A stretch of 64,000 nucleotides of DNA, from positions 620,001 through 684,000 of the forward strand of contig WSYJ01000149.1 in the NCBI GenBank assembly GCA_020186115.1, in the 5' to 3' direction. Source of the stretch: Histomonas meleagridis. Taxonomy: Eukaryota > Parabasalia > Tritrichomonadida > Dientamoebidae. Shown one piece after another: positions 49,169-59,256 of this stretch (position 1 is the first letter of the stretch; the number at the start of each line of letters is the position of its first letter). The translations under genes and the position numbers were made by a program. The notes under the pieces are model-generated. The model was not told where the DNA came from. It ran no database searches and saw nothing but the letters and a program-made list of their open reading frames with translations.

Positions 49169-50299
49169 TTATTCCAATAATGCCTTCACGAAGTCCTCCG
49201 CAAATCCAGGACAACGTGAATCGCACAACACAAACAATCCGCCCAATTTAGTCAGCGGCTCATTAACTTGTGCGAATCTTTGATCTCTTGAAGTACTTAA
49301 TATAGCTGACTCAAGTGCTTCAAGATATTTATTTGTATTACTTTGATTCGTTTTCGGCTTAGATTCCACATGGACTGTATCAAATACCCAGAAATCATTT
49401 TGATCTTCTTCCTCTTCTTCTTCTTCGTACTCTTCTTCTTCATTGTTTACTTGTGAAGAATATGGTTTCACTTGTTCAATGTACTCGACGATAAGATCTT
49501 TACGCTTGGCACTTTTTATAAAGGGGTGCCCCAAAAGTGTGCTGGCACTTGGACGAAGTTTAGGGTCTTTCGTGAGGCATTTGGAGACAAAGTCTTTGAA
49601 CTGGGGCGAGAAATCACCTTCAAGTGTGGGTGGGGCATTCTGTGGAATAAGCATAAGAACACGTTGTGGATGCATATCAGCATATGGTGGAAGGCCTGTG
49701 GCCATCTCAATGGCAGTAATGCCAAGTGACCATATGTCACATTTTTCATCATGCCCACTTTCCATTATAACTTCTGGTGCCATCCAAAATGGTGTACCAA
49801 CAAATGTAAATGCTTTGTTACGTGCTTCAAGTGATGAAGCTACACCAAAATCAGCTAGCTTGACATCGCCTTTGTTATTAAGAAGAATATTGGCTGCTTT
49901 AATGTCTCTATGAATTTTTCTACGGCGATGAAGAAAATCAAGAGCATGTAGAACTTGAGAAAGAACAATGGCAATTTGAGGTTCAGGCATGACTTTGATT
50001 TGAATGAGTTCACGAACAGAACCACCACCCATCATTTCCATCACAATCCATAATTTAGTGCCAACAAGTGTACAACCATAATAATGAACGACATACTCTG
50101 ATTCACATGAACGAAGCATGTCGATTTCCCTTTGTATTTCAATTAAATCGTCATCACTTTCTTCAAGATCAATTTCTTTGATTGCTACAATTTCATTTGT
50201 TTTCTTACAAATTGCTTTAAAAACAACACCAAAATTACCGCGTCCAATGACGCCTTGACGAATGTAGTCGCTTGCAGAAATCCCACTTCCTGAAGACAT
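49169..50299 (-). CDS. STE20-family (GCK/MST-like) protein kinase
   Basis: A 376-aa protein from ATG 50299. The kinase domain comes first: GRGNFG at 19-24, Lys41 in VAIKEID, HRDIKAANILL starting at 130, DFG at 150-152, and the STE20 signature GTPFWMAPEVI at 168-178. After residue 275 there is an acidic linker (EEEEYEEEEEEEDQND) and a short C-terminal helical region. The arrangement is that of GCK-III kinases (MST3/MST4/STK25, Sid1/SOK), which act with MOB or striatin partners in polarity and cytokinesis. All catalytic residues are present. It is divergent from the helicase gene, with 391 bp between starts. Confidence 0.9.
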   Translation of the reverse strand: MSSGSGISASDYIRQGVIGRGNFGVVFKAICKKTNEIVAIKEIDLEESDDDLIEIQREIDMLRSCESEYVVHYYGCTLVGTKLWIVMEMMGGGSVRELIQIKVMPEPQIAIVLSQVLHALDFLHRRRKIHRDIKAANILLNNKGDVKLADFGVASSLEARNKAFTFVGTPFWMAPEVIMESGHDEKCDIWSLGITAIEMATGLPPYADMHPQRVLMLIPQNAPPTLEGDFSPQFKDFVSKCLTKDPKLRPSASTLLGHPFIKSAKRKDLIVEYIEQVKPYSSQVNNEEEEYEEEEEEEDQNDFWVFDTVHVESKPKTNQSNTNKYLEALESAILSTSRDQRFAQVNEPLTKLGGLFVLCDSRCPGFAEDFVKALLE

Positions 50300-50690
50300 T
50301 GTATGAATTCCTGGCGGCTATAAACGGTTGATAGTCTTTTCTTCAAAAAAGCGAAAAGGAAAATTCTTTAATTTAATAAAATAAATATTATTTTACACGA
50401 AGTACCCAATACATAAACAAAGTAGTTAAATTATTCTGTCGATATAATGAAAAAGAAGATAAGAATAAAGATTTTAACCAAAAACTTTTGTAGTCAAAAA
50501 TTAAAATGCAAAACGATCATTTTTAGTTCAAATCCAATATTTGAAGAATCTCCGATCAAAATGCAATTAAAAAGTGTTTTTCGTTTTTTCTATCATATTT
50601 TGACAAGTTTTGTTTGGGAATTGCGTATAAAACCGTCGCCGATAATAAAATCAGAATGAGGGGTGTAAGTTGTGGCATACTTTCAAAAAA
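50300..50690. other. shared upstream region of GCK kinase and helicase
   Basis: Divergent promoter region of about 390 bp. It contains AAAAAGTG at 50569-50576, 114 nt before the helicase ATG. No gene recognised. Confidence 0.4.
50569..50576 (+). promoter_or_regulatory. AAAAAGTG element upstream of the DEAH-RBR gene
   Basis: TTAAAAAGTGTTTTTCG, 114 nt before ATG 50691. The distance is larger than for other genes, so support is weaker. Confidence 0.25.
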
Positions 50691-53600
50691 ATGACTAACT
50701 ACGCAGGTTACTCCACCTCTGATCAAATAAATGGGTTCCCCACAAATTTTAACCAAGGACCAGACCAGCTTATTATTTATCCACCAAATATTAATCCAAT
50801 AAATTACAATCAGCCATATACAAACCAGCCTTTTAATAGCCCAAATAACATAAACCCCATTATTACAATTACTTATAATCAAGGGATTCAACCATCGTTA
50901 ACATTTGACAAATTACCATATTTTCTACGCTTTTCAAAAAATCAAACACTCATATCAGATAAATTTTCTAAGCATAGCTGGCCAAATAAGAAGGAAGTCA
51001 TAGTTGATTTTTATCCAAGAGCCAAAGTTCCAGTAACATATATTGAATCAACTGATAAAGAACTTTTTTACTATCTTCAAATACACTATCAAACCCCACC
51101 TCTATTAATTGAACTCCAACAAATCGATCACAATCAAATTTCTTTATTTTTAATATGTTCCAAAAAAGGTATTTTATGTATTCATTATGTAGATAATGTT
51201 CCTAATCCAACTATTTATAGTTTCCTTATGTCAACGCAATTTTATATCAAAGATCAAAAAGACATTGAAATATTACAAATGTATTACTCAAGTAATTTTT
51301 CATATATCAACTTGAGCCAAATATTAAATTTAAAAAATCTCTCGAAAAACACATTTTCATTGTCAAGAAGATTTTTAGGTGAGCCTAATATTAATTCAAA
51401 GAATTTTAATCCAAAAATTCGAAACAATCAATCTATTTCATGTAGTCAAATTCTTTATTATTCGTATAAAGCTGTATCTGATTTTATGCTTATACCAATT
51501 ATTATGTCAGCGCCCATTGTAATTAAGAAGAGTTTTTCTACCAATCAAAAATTTGAAGAACTTACTGAAATTCCATATAAATTTATTAATTCAAGTTCGG
51601 ATCTAACAAAGATTACATATATACCTAATATGAATAATGATGAAAGTCTAATTAAATCGAAATTTGCTTCATTATATGATGGTTATTCATATGTCATAGG
51701 AAATCTTAAGAATTTTTATGGATATGGTACATCTAATGGTATATTAATTACACAACATCCAATTAGAAACATTAATAGTGTTACAACAAAACTTTCGAAT
51801 GCTATTTATAAACAACATGAAAATGAAATTAAAGTTCAAAGAATGAATGAAATTACACAAAACAATGATATATATAAAACCATTTTTATATTAGCAATTA
51901 AAATCGTAATTAATCTTAAATATATTAAAAGAGAAAGTGATCCTATTAAAGAAATTGTAGAAGCACCAAAATGGACAAAATTTGAAACAGTTAAATTTGA
52001 TTTACCTGATGGAGTTAAACGTGCCCAATTAGTAATCTCTAAATTTACGATTATTTCATTACCTATTCCCACTAGTTTATATCAATATTTTGCTAAAGAT
52101 GTATTTGAAGAAATTCTTCAATTACAAGAATCAGGTTTTATTATAGAACAAGTAAAAAATATTAACATTGAACAAATATATTCGAGAATGATTATAGGCA
52201 TAACAGAAGTTATGGATAATATCGAAGAAATAATTTCATCATTTCCTAAAATTAAATATGAAGAATTAGTTGAATTATTATTATCTATTAAAGTACAAGC
52301 ACAAGATGAAGAAATTATTAACAAAGTTATATTATCATTAAATTTCGATTCATTTACAGAGAAAGAAATTCGATCATTATTAAATGCATTTAATCATATT
52401 TTTAACTTAAGAAATAAAAACATTAATCAAATCCTTAGAATTATAGGAAGATATAATTTAGATAAATCTCAATGGGAACAAGCAAACTCATTAATTAATC
52501 AACTTTTTACATGTATAGTACCACCATCAAATATAAAACCAAAATTAATAAATTTCTTATCACAATTTGATATCAGTGAACAATCATTACAACAATTTCT
52601 TATAAATATTAAAGAAATAATTGAAAAAATGGATGTTAACGATAAAGATAAACAAAGTAAAATATTACAATATATCAAAGAAATATCGACATATTTCAAA
52701 ACTAATAAGAAATTACCAGGTCAAATATTATTAATTCAACAATCATTTTGTAACTTACTACATTATTATGAAAAAGAAGAAAATACAAATGAACAAAATG
52801 ATTTATATCTTGAAAATACATTAAAAACATTTAAAGCTGTTTCTATATATTTTAAATTCTTAAGTAATAAATCTACGATTAAACAAATTGCAGATTTATT
52901 CTTTGATTTAAGTTTCAAGCCATCTGATGAAAATTCATTATTTACAAGGATTTATCCAGTATATTTAATACATTATGAATTATTAAAAAAACATGATTCT
53001 GTTATTATGTTAAAAAGTTCTACAGGTAGTGGTAAAACTCGATGTTCACCATTTATATTTGCACTTAAAATATTAATGGAAAATTTCAAACATCCATATT
53101 TTATAATGACACAACCAAGTGCAAATATAATTACAGATAAAATTAATGATTTTAAAGATATTATGCAAGATACAGTCATTTTAACTAATGATATTAAAAC
53201 AATGATTAATTATTATAAGATTTCAAGAAATGAAATTAATAAACCTATCATTGGTTTATTTTCACCTCATAACTTAATAAGATTAATAACAGAAACAGAG
53301 AAAGAAGGTATTGATATTATATCTAAAACTCGATTTTGTCTTGATGAAATTCATAAAAGAACAGTAGAAACTGATGTATTAATTTCTTTATTATCAAGAA
53401 AAATCAATTTCAAAAACACATTTCCTTTACATATATTAATGATGTCTGCTACACCTGATTATTCAATAAATAAATGTTTTAAAGATGTTAAGACTATAAC
53501 AATTGAAGATTCACAACTTTTCCCTGTAGAAAATATTAAAATAGAAATCCAAGATAAAAATAAAGTAACAAAAGTAGCAGCAACAGAAACTATAAACATT

Positions 53601-56600
53601 ATTAAAAGAATGGCTAATAATGAATTAGAAATTGGTCATATTATTATATTTTCATCAGGTAATTCACGAATTAATGAAATTAATCATGATATTTTAGGTC
53701 TGATTAAAACTTTAAATAATGAAAAACGTAATATACAAGTTATTAATAATATATCATTTAATAACATCGAATTATTTAATAAGAACATTAATAAAATTAT
53801 TAATAATGATAAAGAAACATTATTTATATTACCTATCAAATTTACAGGTTATGTAACACAAAATCAAAAAGATATAGCTAAGAGACCGATAAAAGATCAT
53901 GATAATATTATCAAAATCATTTTAGCTACAAATGCTATAGAATCATCAGTAACAATTGATCAATTAAAAGTAGTAATTGATACAAGTTTATATAAACAAT
54001 CTATATATGATCCAACATGTGGATTAACAATAATAAATGAAGAATTAATATCAACACAAAATCAAACACAACGTAAAGGTCGTGTAGGTAGAGTATGTCC
54101 AGGAATATCAATACAAATAGTTATCAAAGATATGCCAATGAAAGATTCATTATTACCTGATTTATTAACTACTGATATTAGTTCTAATATATTATCATTA
54201 CGAAAAATGGATATTAAACTTGAAAAACTTACAAATTTACCGGATAAAATTGAGCCTAAATTACTTGAACAATTTATGAATGAATTATATAAATTTAATG
54301 CTATTAATCCAGAAACAGGTGAAATTACAAAATATGGATCAAAGATTTCAATGTTTCAAACAATTCCACCATTTTTAGCTAATTCTATTATTAATGCATC
54401 TAAGAATGTAGATAAAGATACTTCATTAGTTGAATTATTAGGTTCATTAATAGTATTAATATTTTCTACTAATAATTTAATAACTGATGTATATGCAAAA
54501 GTATTACAACATAATTTTTGTAATGATTCTGATATTATAACAATTCTTAAAACATTTTTGGATTTAACAAAAATAGATATTAGAAAATGGAAATGTTTAA
54601 CAAATGATTATGGCTTAAATTATAATTTAGCATATCAAATTTATTCAACAATATTAACAATATCAAGGAATTTAAATATTCATCAAAAAGATATATTTAA
54701 ACAATTAAATAAATTAATTAAGAGAATTGATTTAATGAAATTTATACAAAATATTATTGATTCTACAATATCTTCTAAAGAAGAATGGTCATTATGTCGA
54801 AAAGTTATGTTTGAAACAATAGAAAATGTTGAAAAAGATCCATTAATAGTTTATAAAGGTAATGAAAACTTAACATTTAATAATAATAATAATCAAAAAG
54901 AATCAAAAGTTATAGTTAAAATGAGGCCAGGATCTATAGGTTATACATCACCAAGTTGTGTTTATATATTAAATATTGTACATAATAAATCTACAGAAAC
55001 TAATGTTGGTACATATATTCATCGTGATTTTAATCATGAACGAAACTTGTCAATACAAAACAATTATATATTATATAAACCGATATCATTAACAACAGAT
55101 TATGTATTTAAAGCACAAGAAGAATTTTCATCTATTTTACTTGAAGAATATTTAAAGCCTAATGAAAATGAATTTTGTAAATTTAATACAAAGAAATTAA
55201 ATGATAATGATAATGAAAAAACATTATTTTGTATCTCAATACATAAAAATCAAAGTGTAATAACTTATTCACCTAAAAATACAAATGCCGAAAATATATT
55301 TAATGAAGCTATTAAAAATGTTTCATTACTTTTACCTTATACACCTTCATCTATATTAATTCCTCACTTTAATCTTCAATGTTGTATATCTCTTAAAGTT
55401 ATTGGCTCAGAAAAACAAGATTCGAATATAATTTTCTTTAATGAAAAAGTATTATATCCATATCAAATTAATAAGGATACATTAAATTATTTATTAACTT
55501 ATATTAGTCGACTTAATGATGTTACTAATAAATTAACTATAGCTATGACTGGTGAAATGTTATCATTATCATTAGATAATAATCAATATTCTTATGATAA
55601 CATTAAAAAGCCGATAATTAATCGTAATTTAAATTATGTTTTTGATATAAATAATTTTTCACATTTAATAATTTTATCTGATAAAAAAATTCCAAATCAA
55701 AAAGAAATGATTTGGTTCAAAAATAATAATCAACAAAATAATTTTAATATGAATAATTTTGCTAATACTATATGTCCTAATTTATTTACATTTAAGAATT
55801 ATGGAAAACGAATATTCTTTTGTAATAATAATAATATAAAAAATAAAATACAAAAATTATTTAATGATTTAATATTAAACAATATTAAAAATAATCATTT
55901 AGAAAAAGAAATTCCAATAAAAACATTAACAATAAATCCTACTGGAAATGTTTTTAATAGAATTGATGATAAAATTAAAGATAAATATAATCTAATAAAA
56001 TTAAATGATAATAATGAAATTACACTTGATATAATAAATGATAATAATAATAATATAGATAAAACTAATAAATTCATCCAATCATTTATAAGTTCAATTA
56101 CATCAATTATTAAATATGATAATACAAATATTATTCAAATGCCAATTTATGAAGTAGAATTTAAACATTCAAAGAATTCGAATTATACAAAAGAACAATT
56201 TATCCAAAAAGTACAAAATGTAATACAAAACTTTGGATTTATAATATATAAAGTTAATGAATATATTGAAGTTAATAATAATAACTTAAAAGGTATCATT
56301 AAAGCTTATATGTATACAATCGAATTTATTACACCTTTAGCTTCAATGTTCATTGATGAAATCTTAGGTAAAGATATTAATGTATTATATATTCCAACGA
56401 ATATAATTGATCCGACATTATTAACTAAGAAGAAATGTATTAATATCTTTAATGAATATCTTAAACAGCATCAAATCGAATTGAATTATAATAACAATGT
56501 TTGGTATGGAAAAATCGATCAAATTAATAAAGTTAATGAATTATTACTTAAAGAACCACCAACATTTCCATATAAACATATTACTATACCTGGTGGAATT

Positions 56601-57584
56601 AATATTCAAATCTTAACTAATGCAATTCAAAACAAGGATTATCCGAGTGAAAAGAAATGGTTAATTAATCCATCGAAACGAATTATTATAGTACCGAATT
56701 CTATTGATGATAATATTGTGATAACATTTATTAATCAATTTAATATAAATAATGATCAAAATAATTCACAAGAAATTTTAGGTAATTATGTAAATTGTTG
56801 TGAAGAAGAATTAATATTATCGAAGAAACTTATTAGTATTTATTATCAAAATCGTACAACGCAAAACTTAAATTATTGTTGTGTTTGTATTAAAAGTTTA
56901 TTAATTGCAGCATTAGGTAAAATGTATGATGAAAATTCTGAAACTGTTCGTATAGATAAAATATATGAAAACAATGACTTAATTCGACCAATAGAAATCT
57001 TTGAGACGAATATTAATCAATTAGGAAAATGGCCGATAATACCATTTGGACAATTAATATGGGCGTTTATTCATGAAAAAGAATTAACAAATGTAACCAA
57101 AGCTTATGTAACATCTATAGCTGTTAAAGCATTAAAAGCATCACCGAAAATTACATATTGTCCAAATCATATGTCAATATTATATAGAACTCCACAGTCA
57201 CATACATTACTGAGATGTAATGTAAATGGATGTAATTTCATTCTTTGTAATGAATGTAATCAATGGCATGAAATAGGTAAATGTAATAATAAAGTCCACG
57301 TGCCAAAAGGTTTTAGAATTTGCCCGAATTGCCATAAAATAATCGAAAAGACTCAGTTCTGTAATCACATCGAATGCACATGCGGAAAACACTTCTGTTA
57401 CTATTGCGGCGCAGGCCCTTTCGAAGTGGAAGACGACTGTTACAGACATCTGATGAAAGAGCACGGTAACTTCAGTGACCACCCGCCCGACTACATAAAG
57501 TATTGCATGAGAAAAGAAGTGAACCAGCAGGAGCTCGAGAACTTTTACCAAAAATATCCCCAATTCAGAGATTTGACACTATAA
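50691..57584 (+). CDS. Giant DEAH-box RNA helicase fused to an RBR ubiquitin-ligase module
   Basis: A 2297-aa protein from ATG 50691 (TTG at 50670 rejected). The first 750 residues are unassigned and Asn/Ile-rich. Helicase motifs follow: Walker A STGSGKT near 778, DEIH near 885, SAT near 919, ATNAIESSVTID near 1085 and QRKGRVGR near 1127. Helicase-associated helices come next, then more than 600 residues without recognised domains. The last 140 residues are a RING/IBR type module: CPNHMSILYRT, CNVNGCNFILCNECNQWHEIGKC, then the Rcat-like CPNCHKIIEKTQFCNHIEC with the expected catalytic Cys in QFCNH, and CGKHFCYYCG. Plants have a similar DEAH-RBR pairing (DEAH11/12). The final 280 bp are markedly richer in GC than the rest. 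Confidence 0.9.
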   Translation: MTNYAGYSTSDQINGFPTNFNQGPDQLIIYPPNINPINYNQPYTNQPFNSPNNINPIITITYNQGIQPSLTFDKLPYFLRFSKNQTLISDKFSKHSWPNKKEVIVDFYPRAKVPVTYIESTDKELFYYLQIHYQTPPLLIELQQIDHNQISLFLICSKKGILCIHYVDNVPNPTIYSFLMSTQFYIKDQKDIEILQMYYSSNFSYINLSQILNLKNLSKNTFSLSRRFLGEPNINSKNFNPKIRNNQSISCSQILYYSYKAVSDFMLIPIIMSAPIVIKKSFSTNQKFEELTEIPYKFINSSSDLTKITYIPNMNNDESLIKSKFASLYDGYSYVIGNLKNFYGYGTSNGILITQHPIRNINSVTTKLSNAIYKQHENEIKVQRMNEITQNNDIYKTIFILAIKIVINLKYIKRESDPIKEIVEAPKWTKFETVKFDLPDGVKRAQLVISKFTIISLPIPTSLYQYFAKDVFEEILQLQESGFIIEQVKNINIEQIYSRMIIGITEVMDNIEEIISSFPKIKYEELVELLLSIKVQAQDEEIINKVILSLNFDSFTEKEIRSLLNAFNHIFNLRNKNINQILRIIGRYNLDKSQWEQANSLINQLFTCIVPPSNIKPKLINFLSQFDISEQSLQQFLINIKEIIEKMDVNDKDKQSKILQYIKEISTYFKTNKKLPGQILLIQQSFCNLLHYYEKEENTNEQNDLYLENTLKTFKAVSIYFKFLSNKSTIKQIADLFFDLSFKPSDENSLFTRIYPVYLIHYELLKKHDSVIMLKSSTGSGKTRCSPFIFALKILMENFKHPYFIMTQPSANIITDKINDFKDIMQDTVILTNDIKTMINYYKISRNEINKPIIGLFSPHNLIRLITETEKEGIDIISKTRFCLDEIHKRTVETDVLISLLSRKINFKNTFPLHILMMSATPDYSINKCFKDVKTITIEDSQLFPVENIKIEIQDKNKVTKVAATETINIIKRMANNELEIGHIIIFSSGNSRINEINHDILGLIKTLNNEKRNIQVINNISFNNIELFNKNINKIINNDKETLFILPIKFTGYVTQNQKDIAKRPIKDHDNIIKIILATNAIESSVTIDQLKVVIDTSLYKQSIYDPTCGLTIINEELISTQNQTQRKGRVGRVCPGISIQIVIKDMPMKDSLLPDLLTTDISSNILSLRKMDIKLEKLTNLPDKIEPKLLEQFMNELYKFNAINPETGEITKYGSKISMFQTIPPFLANSIINASKNVDKDTSLVELLGSLIVLIFSTNNLITDVYAKVLQHNFCNDSDIITILKTFLDLTKIDIRKWKCLTNDYGLNYNLAYQIYSTILTISRNLNIHQKDIFKQLNKLIKRIDLMKFIQNIIDSTISSKEEWSLCRKVMFETIENVEKDPLIVYKGNENLTFNNNNNQKESKVIVKMRPGSIGYTSPSCVYILNIVHNKSTETNVGTYIHRDFNHERNLSIQNNYILYKPISLTTDYVFKAQEEFSSILLEEYLKPNENEFCKFNTKKLNDNDNEKTLFCISIHKNQSVITYSPKNTNAENIFNEAIKNVSLLLPYTPSSILIPHFNLQCCISLKVIGSEKQDSNIIFFNEKVLYPYQINKDTLNYLLTYISRLNDVTNKLTIAMTGEMLSLSLDNNQYSYDNIKKPIINRNLNYVFDINNFSHLIILSDKKIPNQKEMIWFKNNNQQNNFNMNNFANTICPNLFTFKNYGKRIFFCNNNNIKNKIQKLFNDLILNNIKNNHLEKEIPIKTLTINPTGNVFNRIDDKIKDKYNLIKLNDNNEITLDIINDNNNNIDKTNKFIQSFISSITSIIKYDNTNIIQMPIYEVEFKHSKNSNYTKEQFIQKVQNVIQNFGFIIYKVNEYIEVNNNNLKGIIKAYMYTIEFITPLASMFIDEILGKDINVLYIPTNIIDPTLLTKKKCINIFNEYLKQHQIELNYNNNVWYGKIDQINKVNELLLKEPPTFPYKHITIPGGINIQILTNAIQNKDYPSEKKWLINPSKRIIIVPNSIDDNIVITFINQFNINNDQNNSQEILGNYVNCCEEELILSKKLISIYYQNRTTQNLNYCCVCIKSLLIAALGKMYDENSETVRIDKIYENNDLIRPIEIFETNINQLGKWPIIPFGQLIWAFIHEKELTNVTKAYVTSIAVKALKASPKITYCPNHMSILYRTPQSHTLLRCNVNGCNFILCNECNQWHEIGKCNNKVHVPKGFRICPNCHKIIEKTQFCNHIECTCGKHFCYYCGAGPFEVEDDCYRHLMKEHGNFSDHPPDYIKYCMRKEVNQQELENFYQKYPQFRDLTL

Positions 57585-58127
57585 ATAAATAAAAATTTTA
57601 ACGTAAATTTTCGTTTAATGGCGTTTAAACAAAAAATGCATTGGAAATCAATATGATTTTTAAGGGGTTTGAAATGATTGCAATACATCGAACAGCTCAA
57701 ACTTTTTTGTAATCCATCAATAATTTTCAAAAAGATAATGATTTCATGTGTGAAAATAATAAATGTGTTGACTTAATATTTTATTAATTTTAGGTTTTAA
57801 AATATTTCTGATTTTGGTTTTTTCGAGGAGTTGTGCGTTTTTTGAATATGAATCCGATGGATTCTTTGGATGCTATCATTGGGAAATCTTTCTACAATCA
57901 CTTTAATTCTCTTTATGAAATCTTGTGTGATGATATGAAATTAAAAAAATCAGAAATACAATACTTTTATTTTCACCTTATATACTTTAAAATATATTAT
58001 GTATTTAAAAAAAAAAAAAGCAAAAAAGAATATATTGTGTAATGTGTTTCAGCAAAAATTTTATATCTGGTCGAATTTTTGAAATTTTTATGATGAAAAC
58101 GATTAAATCGCTCACAAATCACAGAAA
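57585..58127. other. intergenic; one weak short frame
   Basis: A 65-codon frame begins at ATG 57848 (MNPMDSLDAIIGKSFYNHF) and ends in low-complexity Lys text at 58042. It has no family match and no octamer; I do not call it a gene. Confidence 0.35.
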
Positions 58128-59108
58128 ATGGATTTCGCATCCATTGCTCTTCTATTAATTTCATCATCCACTATCCTTTACGGATGTACGGCATCAGCAG
58201 GATTGCTGTTCGAACCACAGCATCAACAAAGTAGACCTGATTACATTAGGCCAACTCCAGATGAACAATCAGAAATTACACCAAAATTTCTTGTTTTAAT
58301 GCTTGTTTTAAGTTCTGGAGTTCTTTTAATTATATTTTTCTTTGCTGAATCATTTTTACAATTTTTGAAAATAATCATTCTTTTCCCATGTTTTGTTTCT
58401 TCTCTTTTTACTTCATGGGACTGGTTTTGGATGATATTTAGACATAGGTTGATAAATCTAATTGTCACAATAATCTTTTCAATAATTATTCCATTAATTT
58501 GGTTTATTACAGAACATTGGCTTATAACCAACCTTATAACATTTTGCATATGTGTTACAGGCATTACATTTCTTAAGATTAATTCACTAAAAATATGTGT
58601 AATTGTATCCATATGTTTTGTTATATATGACGTTTGGTGGGTTTTCTTATCACCATTAGTGTTTGGGAAGAGCGTTATGGTTGTTGCCGCAACTAGTGCC
58701 TCAGCACATATACCTGCAACTTTTTCTATTCCAAATGGCAACCATAATTCATTAATTGGAGCAGGTGACATTGTTATTCCTGGTCTTGTTTTAGACTTTT
58801 TCATGCGATATGACCTGAAAAGAGGTACTCGATATTTCGAAATATCATTTTTAGGATATTTTTTAGGAGTGATTATTTCATGGATTATGGTACATGTAAT
58901 GAATCATGGACAGCCAGCGTTGCTATGGATATTTCCTTCGGTGTTAATTCTGACCCTTTCGGCCGCTGCGTGCAATAACGAATTGAGCGAAATGTGGAAA
59001 AGTGGCATCAAAGGGAAAACAGAAGAAGGAGCAGAAGAAAGGGATGGAAGCGACGAAGTTAATGAGCAGCTACTTAATGAAAATAATGAGCTTCAGGTAA
59101 TATTGTAA
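58128..59108 (+). CDS. SPP: Signal peptide peptidase (presenilin-fold aspartyl protease)
   Basis: A 326-aa multi-pass membrane protein from ATG 58128 with about nine hydrophobic segments. The catalytic pair is present: YD at 167-168 (FVIYDVWWVFLSP) and GAGD at 211-214 (LIGAGDIVIPGLVLDF). The third signature PAL is at 263-265 (GQPALLW). These motifs and the order of segments match signal peptide peptidase and its SPPL relatives in the ER membrane, which cut type II membrane segments such as spent signal peptides. The canonical GLGD is GAGD here, a mild change. The C-terminal 50 residues are hydrophilic and acidic, without a clear KKxx signal. The last 200 bp are richer in GC. Confidence 0.93.
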   Translation: MDFASIALLLISSSTILYGCTASAGLLFEPQHQQSRPDYIRPTPDEQSEITPKFLVLMLVLSSGVLLIIFFFAESFLQFLKIIILFPCFVSSLFTSWDWFWMIFRHRLINLIVTIIFSIIIPLIWFITEHWLITNLITFCICVTGITFLKINSLKICVIVSICFVIYDVWWVFLSPLVFGKSVMVVAATSASAHIPATFSIPNGNHNSLIGAGDIVIPGLVLDFFMRYDLKRGTRYFEISFLGYFLGVIISWIMVHVMNHGQPALLWIFPSVLILTLSAAACNNELSEMWKSGIKGKTEEGAEERDGSDEVNEQLLNENNELQVIL

Positions 59109-59256
59109 ATAAATATTTGTTTTTAGATATTTTAATTCATTTCAAAATTTATGATTCATAAAAAATCAATATTTAGTTTACTTAAATGAATTCGGAATGA
59201 TTACACTTTGCAATATAATAAAATTGAGCCAAGAATGTTGATAATATTTAATTAAA

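Noticed and set aside
2673-50690. TTG or GTG start codons for several long frames (3290, 5278, 33177, 36820, 39269, 41880, 50670)
   Set aside because: In a eukaryotic nuclear genome these are unlikely; a good in-frame ATG lies a short way downstream in every case except 3290.
57848-58042. Short frame starting MNPMDSLDAI
   Set aside because: No family, ends in poly-Lys from an A run, and no promoter element; could be real but cannot be supported.
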